Source: Patiria miniata (lineage: Eukaryota; Echinodermata; Asteroidea; Valvatida; Asterinidae). Taken from it: a stretch of 64,000 nucleotides of DNA. Made by a program: the position numbers and the translations under genes. The notes below the pieces were generated by a model. The model worked only from the letters and a program-made list of their open reading frames with translations, was not told the DNA's origin and did not search any database. The stretch is taken from NCBI RefSeq assembly GCF_015706575.1, contig NW_024037076.1:13086898-13150897 (forward strand). Reading direction: 5' to 3'. Below, one piece after another: positions 1-15,000 of the stretch (positions are counted from its first letter, which is position 1; every line of letters starts with the position of its first letter).

Positions 1-3000
1 ACAGAGGCACAGACATCTGTTGTAGACACAACAGTCTCAGTAGATACCACGACAGCTGAGGGAACAACTTCTCCTTCAGTGGACACAACTGCTGCAGATG
101 TGACAACTGCAGCAGAACAGACATCCATTGCTGAGGCCACATCTACTGCTGCAGTCACAACAGCAGATGCAGGTACTACCACAGCTGAGGGAACAACTAG
201 TCCTGTGGTGGATACAACTGTTGTGGATGTGGTAACAACAGAGGCACAGACATCTTCTGTTGTGGACACAACAATCTCAGCAGATACCACAACAGCTGAG
301 GGAACAACCTCTCCTTCAGTGGACACAACTGCTGCAGATGTGACAACCACAGCAGAACAGACATCCATTGCTGAGGCCACTTCTACAGCTTCAGTCACAA
401 CAGCAGGTGCAGGTACTACCACAGCAGAGGGAACAACTAGTCCTGTGGTGGATACAACTGTTGTGGATATGGTAACAACAGAGGCTCAGACATCCTCTGT
501 TGTAGACACAACAATCTCAGCAGATACCTCAACAGCTGAGGGAACAACCTCTCCTTCAGTGGACACAACTGCTGCAGATGTGACAACAACTGCTGCAGAT
601 GTGACAACCACAGCAGGACAGACATCCATTGCTGAGGCCACTTCTACAGCTGCAGTCACAACAGCAGGTGCAGGTACTACCACAGCAGAGGGAACAACTA
701 GTCCTGTGGTGGATACAACTGTTGTGGATATGGTAACAACAGAGGCACGGACATCCTCTGTTGTAGACACAACAATCTCAGCAGATACCACAACAGCTGA
801 GGGAACAACCTTTCCTTCAGTGGACACAACTGCTGCAGATGTGACAACCACAGCAGAACAGACATCCATTGCTGAGGCCACTTCTACAGCTGCAGTCACA
901 ACAGCAGGTGCAGGTACTACCACAGCTGAGGGAACAACTACTGTTGTGGATACCACTGTTGTGGATGCGGTAACAACAGAGGCACAGACATCTTCTGTTG
1001 TAGACACAACAATCTCAGCAGATACCACAACAGCTGAGGGAAGAACTTCTTCTTCAGTGGACACAACTGCTGCAGATGTGACAACCACAGCAGAACAGAC
1101 ATCCATTGCTGAGGCCACTTCTACAGCTGCAGTCACAACAGCAGGTGCAGGTACTACCACAGCAGAGGGAACAACTAGTCCTGTGGTGGATACAACTGTT
1201 GTGGATGTGGTAACAACAGAGGCTCAGACATCCTCTGTTGTAGACACAACAATCTCAGCAGATACCTCAACAGCTGAGGGAACAACCTCTCCTTCAGTGG
1301 ACACAACTGCTGCAGATGTGACAACCACGGCAGAACAGACATCTATTGCGGAGGCCACTTCTACAGCTGCAGTCACAACAGCAGGTGCAGGTACTACCAC
1401 AGCTGAGGGAACAACTACTGTTGTGGATACAACTGTTGTGGATGTGGTAACAACAGAGGCACAGACATCTTCTGTTGTAGACACAACAATCTCAGCAGAT
1501 ACCACAACAGCTGAGGGAACAACTTCTCCTTCAGTGGACACAACTGCTGCAGATGTAACAACCACAGCAGAACAGACATCCATTGCTGAGGCCACTTCTA
1601 CAGCTTCAGTCACAACAGCAGGTGCAGGTACTACCACAGCAGAGGGAACAACTAGGCCTGTGGTGGATACAACTGTTGTGGATATGGTAACAACAGAGGC
1701 ACGGACATCCTCTGTTGTAGACACAACAATCTCAGCAGATAACTCAACAGCTGAGGGAACAACCTCTCCTTCAGTGGACACAACTGCTGCAGATGTGACA
1801 ACCACAGCAGAACAGACATCTATTGTGGAGGCCACTTCTACAGCTGCAGTCACAACAGCAGGTGCAGGTACTACCACAGCTGAGGGAACAACTAGTCCTG
1901 TGGTGGATACAACTGTTGTGGATGTGGTAACAACAGAGGCACAGACATCTTCTGTTGTGGACACAACAATCTCAGCAGATACCACAACAGCTGAGGGAAC
2001 AACCTCTCCTTCAGTGGACACAACTGCTGCAGATGTGACAACTGCAGCAGAACAGACATCCATTGCTGAGGCCACTTCTACTGCTGCAGTCACAACAGCA
2101 GATGAAGGTACTACCACAGCTGAGGGAACAACTAGTCCTGTGGTGGATACAACTGTTGTGGATGTGGTAACAACAGAGGCTCAGACATCCTCTGTTGTAG
2201 ACACAACAATCTCAGCAGATACCACAACAGCTGAGGGAACAACCTCTCCTTCATTGGATACTACATTTCCAGATGTGACAACTGCAGCAGAACAGACATC
2301 CATTGCAGAGGCCACTTCTGCAGCTTTAGTCACAACAGCAGGTGCAGGTACTACCACAGCTGAGGGAACAACTAGTCCTGTGGTGGAAACAACTGTTGTG
2401 GATGTGGTAACAACAGAGGCACAGACATCTGTTGTAGACACAACAGTCTCAGTAGATACCACGACAGCTGAGGGAACAACTTCTCCTTCAGTGGACACAA
2501 CTGCTGCAGATGTGACAACTGCAGCAGAACAGACATCCATTGCTGAGGCCACATCTACTGCTGCAGTCACAACAGCAGGTGCAGGTACTACCACAGCAGA
2601 GGGAACAACTAGTCCTGTGGTGGATACAACTGTTGTGGATGTGGTAACAACAGAGGCTCAGACATCCTCTGTTGTAGACACAACAATCTCAGCAGATACC
2701 TCAACAGCTGAGGGAACAACCTCTCCTTCAGTGGACACAACTGCTGCAGATGTGACAACCACGGCAGAACAGACATCTATTGCGGAGGCCACTTCTACAG
2801 CTGCAGTCACAACAGCAGGTGCAGGTACTACCACAGCTGAGGGAACAACTACTGTTGTGGATACAACTGTTGTGGATGTGGTAACAACAGAGGCACAGAC
2901 ATCTTCTGTTGTAGACACAACAATCTCAGCAGATACCACAACAGCTGAGGGAACAACTTCTCCTTCAGTGGACACAACTGCTGCAGATGTAACAACCACA

Positions 3001-6000
3001 GCAGAACAGACATCCATTGCTGAGGCCACTTCTACAGCTTCAGTCACAACAGCAGGTGCAGGTACTACCACAGCAGAGGGAACAACTAGGCCTGTGGTGG
3101 ATACAACTGTTGTGGATATGGTAACAACAGAGGCACGGACATCCTCTGTTGTAGACACAACAATCTCAGCAGATAACTCAACAGCTGAGGGAACAACCTC
3201 TCCTTCAGTGGACACAACTGCTGCAGATGTGACAACCACAGCAGAACAGACATCTATTGTGGAGGCCACTTCTACAGCTGCAGTCACAACAGCAGGTGCA
3301 GGTACTACCACAGCTGAGGGAACAACTAGTCCTGTGGTGGATACAACTGTTGTGGATGTGGTAACAACAGAGGCACAGACATCTTCTGTTGTGGACACAA
3401 CAATCTCAGCAGATACCACAACAGCTGAGGGAACAACCTCTCCTTCAGTGGACACAACTGCTGCAGATGTGACAACTGCAGCAGAACAGACATCCATTGC
3501 TGAGGCCACTTCTACTGCTGCAGTCACAACAGCAGATGAAGGTACTACCACAGCTGAGGGAACAACTAGTCCTGTGGTGGATACAACTGTTGTGGATGTG
3601 GTAACAACAGAGGCTCAGACATCCTCTGTTGTAGACACAACAATCTCAGCAGATACCACAACAGCTGAGGGAACAACCTCTCCTTCATTGGATACTACAT
3701 TTCCAGATGTGACAACTGCAGCAGAACAGACATCCATTGCAGAGGCCACTTCTGCAGCTTTAGTCACAACAGCAGGTGCAGGTACTACCACAGCTGAGGG
3801 AACAACTAGTCCTGTGGTGGAAACAACTGTTGTGGATGTGGTAACAACAGAGGCACAGACATCTGTTGTAGACACAACAGTCTCAGTAGATACCACGACA
3901 GCTGAGGGAACAACTTCTCCTTCAGTGGACACAACTGCTGCAGATGTGACAACTGCAGCAGAACAGACATCCATTGCTGAGGCCACATCTACTGCTGCAG
4001 TCACAACAGCAGATGCAGGTACTACCACAGCTGAGGGAACAACTAGTCCTGTGGTGGATACAACTGTTGTGGATGTGGTAACAACAGAGGCACAGACATC
4101 TTCTGTTGTGGACACAACAATCTCAGCAGATACCACAACAGCTGAGGGAACAACCTCTCCTTCAGTGGACACAACTGCTGCAGATGTGACAACCACAGCA
4201 GAACAGACATCCATTGCTGAGGCCACTTCTACAGCTGCAGTCACAACAGCAGGTGCAGCTACTACCACAGCAGAGGGAACAACTAGTCCTGTGGTGGATA
4301 CAACTGTTGTGGATGTGGTAACAACAGAGGCTCAGACATCCTCTGTTGTAGACACAACAATCTCAGCAGATACCTCAACAGCTGAGGGAACAACCTCTCC
4401 TTCAGTGGACACAACTGCTGCATATGTGACAACCACGGCAGAACAGACATCTATTGTGGAGGCCACTTCTACAGCTGCAGTCACAACAGCAGGTGCAGGT
4501 ACTACCACAGCTGAGGGAACAACTAGTCCTGTGGTGGATACAACTGTTGTGGATGTGGTAACAACAGAGGCACAGACATCTTCTGTTGTGGACACAACAA
4601 TCTCAGCAGATACCACAACAGCTGAGGGAACAACCTCTCCTTCAGTGGACACAACTGCTGCAGATGTGACAACTGCAGCAGAACAGACATCCATTGCTGA
4701 GGCCACTTCTACTGCTGCAGTCACAACAGCAGATGAAGGTACTACCACAGCTGAGGGAACAACTAGTCCTGTGGTGGATACAACTGTTGTGGATGTGGTA
4801 ACAACAGAGGCTCAGACATCCTCTGTTGTAGACACAACAATCTCAGCAGATACCTCAACAGCTGAGGGAACAACCTCTCCTTCAGTGGACACAACTGCTG
4901 CATATGTGACAACCACGGCAGAACAGACATCTATTGTGGAGGCCACTTCTACAGCTGCAGTCACAACAGCAGGTGCAGGTACTACCACAGCTGAGGGAAC
5001 AACTAGTCCTGTGGTGGATACAACTGTTGTGGATGCGGTAACAACAGAGGCTCAGACATCCTCTGTTGTAGACACAATAATCTCGGCAGATACCACAACA
5101 GCTGAGGGAAGAACTTCTTCTTCAGTGGACACAACTGCTGCAGATGTGACAACCACAGCAGAACAGACATCTATTGCAGAGGCCACTTCTACAGCTGCAG
5201 TCACAACAGCAGGTGCAGGTACTACCACAGCTGAGGGAACAACTAGTCCTGTGGTGGATACAACTGTTGTGGATGTGGTAACAACAGAGGCTCAGACATC
5301 CTCTGTTGTAGACACAACAGTCTCGGCAGATACCACACCCGCTGAGGGAACAACCTCTCCGTCAGTGGACACAACTGCTGCAGATGTAACAACCGCAGCA
5401 GAACAAACATCCATTGCTGAGGCCACTTCTGCAGCTGCAGTCACAACAGCAGGTGCAGGTACTACCACAGCTGAGGGAACAACTAGTCCTGTGGTGGATA
5501 CAACAGTTGTGGATGTGGTAACAACAGAGGCACAGACATCGTCTGTTGTGGACACAACAATCTCAGCAGATACCACAACAGCTGAGGGAACAACCTCTCC
5601 TTCAGTGGACACAACTGCTGCAGATGTAACAACCACAGCAGAACAGACATCTATTGCGGAGGCCACTTCTACAGCTGCAGTCACAACAGCAGGTGCAGGT
5701 ACTACCACAGCTGAGGGAACAACTAGTCCTGTGGTGGATACAACTGTTGTGGATGCGGTAACAACAGAGGCTCAGACATCCTCTGTTGTAGACACAATAA
5801 TCTCGGCAGATACCACAACAGCTGAGGGAAGAACTTCTTCTTCAGTGGACACAACTGCTGCAGATGTGACAACCACAGCAGAACAGACATCCATTGCTGA
5901 GGTCACTTCTACAGCTGCAGTCACAACAGCAGTTGCAGGTCCTTCCACAGCTGAGGGAACAACTAGGCCTGTGGTGGATACAACTGTTGTGGATGCGGTA

Positions 6001-9000
6001 ACAACAGAGGCACAGACATCTTCTGTTGTAGACACAACAATCTCGGCAGATACCACAACAGCTGAGGGAACAACCTCTCCTTCATTGGATACAACTGTTG
6101 CAGATGTGACAACTGCAGCAGAACAGACATCCATTGCTGAGGCCACTTCTACAGCTGCAGTCACAACAGCAGGTGCAGCTACTACCACAGCAGAGGGAAC
6201 AACTAGTCCTGTGGTGGATACAACTGTTGTGGATGTGGTAACAACAGAGGCTCAGACATCCTCTGTTGTAGACACAACAATCTCAGCAGATACCTCAACA
6301 GCTGAGGGAACAACCTCTCCTTCAGTGGACACAACTGCTGCATATGTGACAACCACGGCAGAACAGACATCTATTGTGGAGGCCACTTCTACAGCTGCAG
6401 TCACAACAGCAGGTGCAGGTACTACCACAGCTGAGGGAACAACTAGTCCTGTGGTGGATACAACTGTTGTGGATGCGGTAACAACAGAGGCTCAGACATC
6501 CTCTGTTGTAGACACAACAATCTCGGCAGATACCACAACAGCTGAGGGAAGAACTTCTTCTTCAGTGGACACAACTGCTGCAGATGTGACAACCACAGCA
6601 GAACAGACATCCATTGCTGAGGTCACTTCTACAGCTGCAGTCACAACAGCAGTTGCAGGTCCTTCCACAGCTGAGGGAACAACTAGGCCTGTGGTGGATA
6701 CAACTGTTGTGGATGTGGTAACAACAGAGGCACAGACATCTTCTGTTGTAGACACAACAATCTCGGCAGATACCACAACAGCTGAGGGAACAACCTCTCC
6801 TTCATTGGATACAACTGTTGCAGATGTGACAACTGCAGCAGAACAGACATCCATTGCTGAGGTCACTTCTACAGCTGCAGTCACAACAGCAGATGCAGGT
6901 ACTTCCACAGCTGAGGGAACAACTAGTCCTGTGGTGGATACAACTGTTGTGGATGTGGTAACAACAGAGGCTCAGACATCCTCTGTTGTAGACACAACAA
7001 TCTCAGCAGATACCACAACAGCTGAGGGAACAACCTCTCCGTCATTGGATACAACTGTTGCAGATGTGACAACTGCAGCAGAACAGACATCCATTGCTGA
7101 GGTCACTTCTACAGCTGCAGTCACAACAGCAGATGCAGGTACTTCCACAGCTGAGGGAACAACTAGTCCTGTGGTGGATACAACTGTTGTGGATGCCGTA
7201 ACAACAGAGGCTCAGACATCGTCTGTTGTAGACACAACAATCTCGGCAGATACCACAACAGCTGAGGGAACAACCTCTCCTTCATTGGACACAACTGTTG
7301 CAGATGTAACAACCGCAGCAGAACAAACATCCATTGCTGAGGTCACTTCTACAGCTGCAGTCACAACAGCAGTTGCAGGTCCTTCCAGAGCTGAGGGAAC
7401 AACTAGGCCTGTGGTGGATACAACTGTTGTGGATGTGGTAACAACAGAGGCTCAGACATCCTCTGTTGTAGACACAACAATCTCAGCAGATACCACAACA
7501 GCTGAGGGAACAACCTCTCCTTCATTGGACACAACTGTTGCAGATGTGACAACTGCAGCAGAACAGACATCTATTGCGGAGGCCACTTCTACAGCTGCAG
7601 TCACAACAGCAGGTGCAGGTACTACCACAGCTGAGGGAACAACTAGTCCTGTGGTGGATACAACTGTTGTGGATGCGGTAACAACAGAGGCTCAGACATC
7701 CTCTGTTGTAGACACAATAATCTCGGCAGATACCACAACAGCTGAGGGAAGAACTTCTTCTTCAGTGGACACAACTGCTGCAGATGTGACAACCACAGCA
7801 GAACAGACATCCATTGCTGAGGTCACTTCTACAGCTGCAGTCACAACAGCAGTTGCAGGTACTTCCACAGCTGAGGGAACAACTAGGCCTGTGGTGGATA
7901 CAACTGTTGTGGATGCGGTAACAACAGAGGCACAGACATCTTCTGTTGTAGACACAACAATCTCGGCAGATACCACAACAGCTGAGGGAACAACCTCTCC
8001 TTCATTGGATACAACTGTTGCAGATGTGACAACTGCAGCAGAACAGACATCCATTGCTGAGGTCACTTCTACAGCTGCAGTCACAACAGCAGATGCAGGT
8101 ACTTCCACAGCTGAGGGAACAACTAGTCCTGTGGTGGATACAACTGTTGTGGATGTGGTAACAACAGAGGCACAGACATCTTCTGTTGTAGACACAACAA
8201 TCTCAGCAGATACCACAACAGCTGAGGGAAGAACTTCTTCTTCAGTGGACACAACTGCTGCAGATGTAACAACCGCAGCAGAACAGACATCCATTGCTGA
8301 GGCCACTTCTGCAGCTGCAGTGACAACACCTGGTGCAGGTACTACCACAGCAGAGGGAACAACTAGTCCTGTGGTGGATACAACTGTTGTGGATATGGTA
8401 ACAACAGAGGCACAACATCTTCTGTTGTGGACACAACAATTTCAGCAGATACCACAACAGCTGAGGGAACAACCTCTCCTTCAGTGGACACAACTGCTGC
8501 AGATGTAACAACCGCAGCAGAACAGACATCGATTGCTGAGGTCACTTCTACAGCTGCAGTCACAACAGCAGATGCAGGTACTACCACAGCTGAGGGAACA
8601 ACTACTGTGGTGGATACAACTGTTGTGGATGCGGTTACAACAGAGGCACAGACATCTTCTGTTGTAGACACAACAATCTCAGCAGATACCACAACAGCTG
8701 AGGGAAGAACTTCTCCTTCTTCAGTGGACACAACTGCTGCAGATGTGACAACCACGGCAGAACAGACATCTATTGTGGAGGCCACTTCTACAGCTGCAGT
8801 CACAACAGCAGGTGCAGGTACTACCACAGCTGAGGGAACAACTAGTCCTGTGGTGGATACAACTGTTGTGGATGCGGTAACAACAGAGGCTCAGACATCC
8901 TCTGTTGTAGACACAACAATCTCGGCAGATACCACAACAGCTGAGGGAAGAACTTCTTCTTCAGTGGACACAACTGCTGCAGATGTGACAACCACAGCAG

Positions 9001-12000
9001 AACAGACATCCATTGCTGAGGTCACTTCTACAGCTGCAGTCACAACAGCAGTTGCAGGTCCTTCCACAGCTGAGGGAACAACTAGTCCTGTGGTGGATAC
9101 AACTGTTGTGGATGCGGTAACAACAGAGGCACAGACATCTTCTGTTGTAGACACAACAATCTCGGCAGATACCACAACAGCTGAGGGAACAACCTCTCCT
9201 TCATTGGACACAACTGTTGCAGATGTGACAACTGCAGCAGAACAGACATCCATTGCTGAGGTCACTTCTACAGCTGCAGTCACAACAGCAGATGCAGGTA
9301 CTACCACAGCTGAGGGAACAACTAGTCCTGTGGTGGATACAACTGTTGTGGATGTGGTAACAACAGAGGCACAGACATCTTCTGTTGTAGACACAACAAT
9401 CTCAGCAGATACCACAACAGCTGAGGGAACAACTTCTTCTTCAGTGGACACAACTGCTGCAGATGTAACAACCGCAGCAGAACAGACATCCATTGCTGAG
9501 GCCACTTCTGCAGCTGCAGTCACAACACCTGGTGCAGGTACTTCCACAGCAGAGGGAACAACTAGTCCTGTGGTGGATACAACTGTTGTGGATATGGTAA
9601 CAACAGAGGCTCAGACATCCTCTGTTGTAGACACAACAATCTCAGCAGATACCTCAACAGCTGAGGGAACAACCTCTCCTTCAGTGGACACAACTGCTGC
9701 ATATGTGACAACCACGGCAGAACAGACATCTATTGTGGAGGCCACTTCTACAGCTGCAGTCACAACAGCAGGTGCAGGTACTACCACAGCTGAGGGAACA
9801 ACTAGTCCTGTGGTGGATACAACTGTTGTGGATGCGGTAACAACAGAGGCTCAGACATCCTCTGTTGTAGACACAACAATCTCGGCAGATACCACAACAG
9901 CTGAGGGAAGAACTTCTTCTTCAGTGGACACAACTGCTGCAGATGTAACAACCGCAGCAGAACAGACATCCATTGCTGAGGTCACTTCTACAGCTGCAGT
10001 CACAACAGCAGATGCAGGTACTTCCACAGCTGAGGGAACAACTAGTCCTGTGGTGGATACAACTGTTGTGGATGTGGTAACAACAGAGGCACAGACATCT
10101 TCTGTTGTAGACACAACAATCTCGGAAGATACCACAACTGCTGAGGGAACAACCTCTCCTTCATTGGATACAACTGTTGCAGATGTGACAACTGCAGCAG
10201 AACAGACATCCATTGCAGAGGCCACTTCTGCAGCTGCAGTCACAACAGCAGGTGCAGGTACTACCACAGCTGAGGGAACAACTAGTCCTGTGGTGGATAC
10301 AACTGTTGTGGATGTGCTAACAACAGAGGCACAGACATCTTCTGTTGTAGACACAACAATCTCGGCAGATACCATAACAGCTGAGGGAAGAACTTCTTCT
10401 TCAGTGGACACAACTGCTGCAGATGTCACAACCGCAGCAGAACAGACATCCATTGCTGAGGCCACTTCTGCAGCTGCAGTGACAACACCCGGTGCAGGTA
10501 CTACCACAGCAGAGGGAACAACTAGTCCTGTGGTGGATACAACTGTTGTTGATATGGTAACAACAGAGGCACAGACATCTTCTGTTGTGGACACAACAAT
10601 CTCAGCAGATACCACAACAGCTGAGGGAACCACCTCTCCTTCAGTGGACACAACTGCTGCAGATGTACAACCGCAGCAGAACAGACATACATTGCTGAGG
10701 TCACTTCTACAGCTGCAGTCACAACAGCAGATGCAGGTACTACCACAGCTGAGGGAACAACTACTGTTGTGGATGCGGTAACAACAGAGGCACAGACATC
10801 TTCTGTTGTAGACAGAACAATCTCAGCAGATACCACAACAGCTGAGGGAACAACTTCTTCTTCAGTGGACACAACTGCTGCAGATGTGACAACCACAGCA
10901 GAACAGACATCCATTGCTGAGGCCACTTCTACAGCTGCAGTCACAACAGCAGGTGCAGTCACTACCACAGCAGAGGGAACAACTAGTCCTGTGGTGGATA
11001 CAACTGTTGTGGATGTGGTAACAACAGAGGCTCAGACATCCTCTGTTGTAGACACAACAATCTCAGCAGATACCTCAACAGCTGAGGGAACAACCTCTCC
11101 TTCAGTGGACACAACTGCTGCATATGTGACAACCACAGCAGAACAGACATCTATTGCGGAGGCCACTTCTACAGCTGCAGTCACAACAGCAGGTGCAGGT
11201 ACAACTACAGCTGAGGGAACAACTACTGTTGTGGATACAACTGTTGTGGATGTGGTAACAACAGAGGCACAGACATCCTCTGTTGTAGACACAACAGTCT
11301 CAGCAGATACCACAACAGCTGAGGGAACAACCTCTCCTTCAGTGGACACAACTGCTGCAGATGTCACAACCGCAGCAGATCAAACATCCATTGCTGAGGC
11401 CACTTCTGCAGCTGCAGTCACAACAGCAGGTGCAGGTACTTCCACAGGTGAGGGAACAACTAGTCCTGTGGTGGATACAACTGTTGTGGATGCGGTAACA
11501 ACAGAGGCTCAGACATCGTCTGTTGTAGACACAACAATCTCGGCAGATACCACAACAGCTGAGGGAACAACCTCTCCTTCATTGGATACAACTGTTGCAG
11601 ATGTGACAACTGCAGCAGAACAGACATCCATTGCTGAGGTCACTTCTACAGCTGCAGTCACAACAGCAGTTGCAGGTACTTCCAATGCTGAGGGAACAAC
11701 TAGGCCTGTGGTGGATACAACTGTTGTGGATGCGGTAACAACAGAGGCTCAGACATCCTCTGTTGTAGACACAACAATCTCGGCAGATACCACAACAGCT
11801 GAGGGAACAACCTCTCCTTCATTGGATACAACTGTTGCAGATGTGACAACTGCAGCAGAACAGACATCGATTGCAGAGGCCACTTCTACAGCTGCAGTCA
11901 CAACAGCAGGTGCAGGTACTACCACAGCGGAGGGAACAACTAGTCCTTTGGTGGATACAACTGTTGTGGATGTGGTTACAACAGAGGCACAGACATCTGT

Positions 12001-15000
12001 TGTAGACACAACAATCTCGGCAGATACCACAACAGCTGAGAGAACAACTTCCCCTTCAGTGGACACAACTGCTGCAGATGTGACAACTACAGCAGAACAG
12101 ACATCCATTGCTGAGGCAACTTCTACTGCTGCAGTCACAACAGCAGGTGCAGGTACTACCACAGCTGAGGGAACAACTAGTCCTGTGGTGGACACAACTG
12201 TTGTGGATGCCGTAACAACAGAGGCTCAGACATCGTCTGTTGTAGACACAACAATCTCGGCAGATACCACAACAGCTGAGGGAACAACCTCTCCTTCATT
12301 GGATACAACTGTTGCAGATGTGACAACTGCAGCAGAACAGACATCCATTGCAGAGGCCACTTCTACAGCTGCAGTCACAACAGCAGGTGCAGGTACTACC
12401 ACAGCTGAGGGAACAACTAGTCCTGTGGTGGATACAACTGTTGTGGATGTGGTAACAACAGAGGCTCAGACATCCTCTGTTGTAGACACAACAGTCTCAG
12501 CAGATACCACAACAGCTGAGGGAACAACCTCTCCGTCAGTGGACACAACTGCTGCAGATGTAACAACCGCAGCAGAACAAACATCCATTGCTGAGGCCAC
12601 TTCTGCAGCTGCAGTCACAACAGCAGGTGCAGGTACTACCACAGCTGACGGAACAACTAGTCCTGTGGTGGATACAACTGTTGTGGATGTGGTAACAACA
12701 GAGGCTCAGACATCCTCTGTTGTAGACACAACAATCTCAGCAGATACCTCAACAGCTGAGGGAACAACCTCTCCTTCAGTGGACACAACTGCTGCAGATG
12801 TGACAACTGCTGCAGAACAGACATCTATTGCGGAGGCCACTTCTACAGCTGCAGTCACAACAGCAGGTGCAGGTACTACCACAGCTGAGGGAACAACTAC
12901 TGTTGTGGATACAACTGTTTTGGATGTGGTAACAACACAGGCACAGACATCTTCTGTTGTAGACACAACAATCTCAGCAGATACCACAACAGCTGAGGGA
13001 AGAACTTCTCCTTCAGTTGACACAACTGCTGCAGATGTTTCAACCGCAGCAGAACAAACATCCATTGCTGAGGCCACTTCTGCAGCTGCAGTCACAACAG
13101 CAGGTGCAGGTACTACCACAGCTGAGGGAACAAGTAGTCCTGTGGTGGATACAACTGTTGTGGATGTGGTAACAACAGAGGCACAGACATCTTCTGTTGT
13201 GGACACAACAATCTCAGCAGATACCACAACAGCTGAGGGAACAACTCCTTCAGTGGACACAACTGCTGCAGATGTGACAACCACAGCAGAACAGACATCC
13301 ATTGCTTTGGCCACTTCTACTGCTGCAGTCACAACAGCAGGTGCAGGTACTACCACAGCTGAGGGAACAACTAGTCCTGTGGTGGATACAACTGTTGTGG
13401 ATGTGGTAACAACAGAGGCTCAGACATCCTCTGTTGTAGACACAACAGTCTCAGCAGATACCACAACAGCTGAGGGAACAACCTCTCCTTCAGTGGACAC
13501 AACTGCTGCAGATGTCACAACCGCAGCAGAACAAACATCCATTGCTGAGGCCACTTCTGCAGCTGCAGTCACAACAGCAGGTGCAGGTACTACCACAGCT
13601 GAGGGAACAACTAGTCCTTTGGTGGATACAACTGTTGTGGATGTGGTAACAACAGAGGCACAGACATCTTCTGTTGTAGACACAACAATCTCGGCAGATA
13701 CCATAACAGCTGAGGGAACAACCTCTCCTTCATTGGATACAACTGTTGCAGATGTGACAACTGCAGCAGAACAGACATCCATTGCTGAGGTCACTTCTAC
13801 AGCTGCAGTCACAACAGTAGATGCAGGTACTTCCACAGCTGAGGGAACAACTAGGCCTGTGGTGGATACAACTGTTGTGGATGCGGTAACAACAGAGGCA
13901 CAGACATCTTCTGTTGTAGAGACAACAATCTCAGCAGATACCACAACTGCTGAGGGAAGAACTTCTTCTTCAGTGGACACAACTGCTGCAGATGTCACAA
14001 CCGCAGCAGAACAGACATCCATTGCTGAGGCCACTTCTGCAGCTGCAGTGACAACACAGGTGCAGGTACTACCACAGCAGAGGGAACAACTAGTCCTGTG
14101 GTGGATACAACTGTTGTGGATATGGTAACAACAGAGGCACAGACATCTTCTGTTGTGGACACAACAATCTCAGCAGATACCACAACAGCTGAGGGAACAA
14201 CCTCTCCTTCAGTGGACACAACTGCTGCAGATGTAACAACCGCAGCAGAACAGACATCCATTGCTGAGGTCACTTCTACAGCTGCAGTCACAACAGCAGA
14301 TGCAGGTACTACCACAGCTGAGGGAACAACTACTGTGTGGATACAACTGTTGTGGATGCGGTAACAACAGAGGCACAGACATCTTCTGTTGTAGACACAA
14401 CAATCTCAGCAGATACCACAACAGCTGAGGGAAGAACTTCTTCTTCAGTGGACACAACTGCTGCAGATGTGACAACCACAGCAGAACAGACATCCATTGC
14501 TGAGGCCACTTCTACAGCTGCAGTCACAACAGCAGGTGCAGTCACTACCACAGCAGAGGGAACAACTAGTCCTGTGGTTGATACAACTGTTGTGGATGTG
14601 GTAACAACAGAGGCTCAGACATCCTCTGTTGTAGACACAACAATCTCAGCAGATACCTCAACAGCTGAGGGAACAACCTCTCCTTCAGTGGACACAACTG
14701 CTGCAGATGTAACAACCGCAGCAGAACAGACATCCATTGCGGATGCCACTTCTGCAGCTGCAGTCACAACAGCAGGTGCAGGTACTACCACAGCTGAGGG
14801 AACAACTAGTCCTGTGGTGGATACAACTGTTGTGGATGCGGTAACAACAGAGGCTCAGACATCGTCTGTTGTAGACACAACAATCTCAGCAGATACCACA
14901 ACAGCTGAGGGAACAACCTCTCCTTCAGTGGACACAACTGCTGCAGATGTAACAACCGCAGCAGAACAGACATCCATTGCGGAGGCCACTTCTGCAGCTG

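Noticed and set aside
8427-14340. Separate genes starting at internal GTG/ATG codons after each frameshift
   Set aside because: The apparent starts are ordinary repeat codons (GTG GAT, Val-Asp). The repeat continues without any promoter, signal peptide or change of unit.
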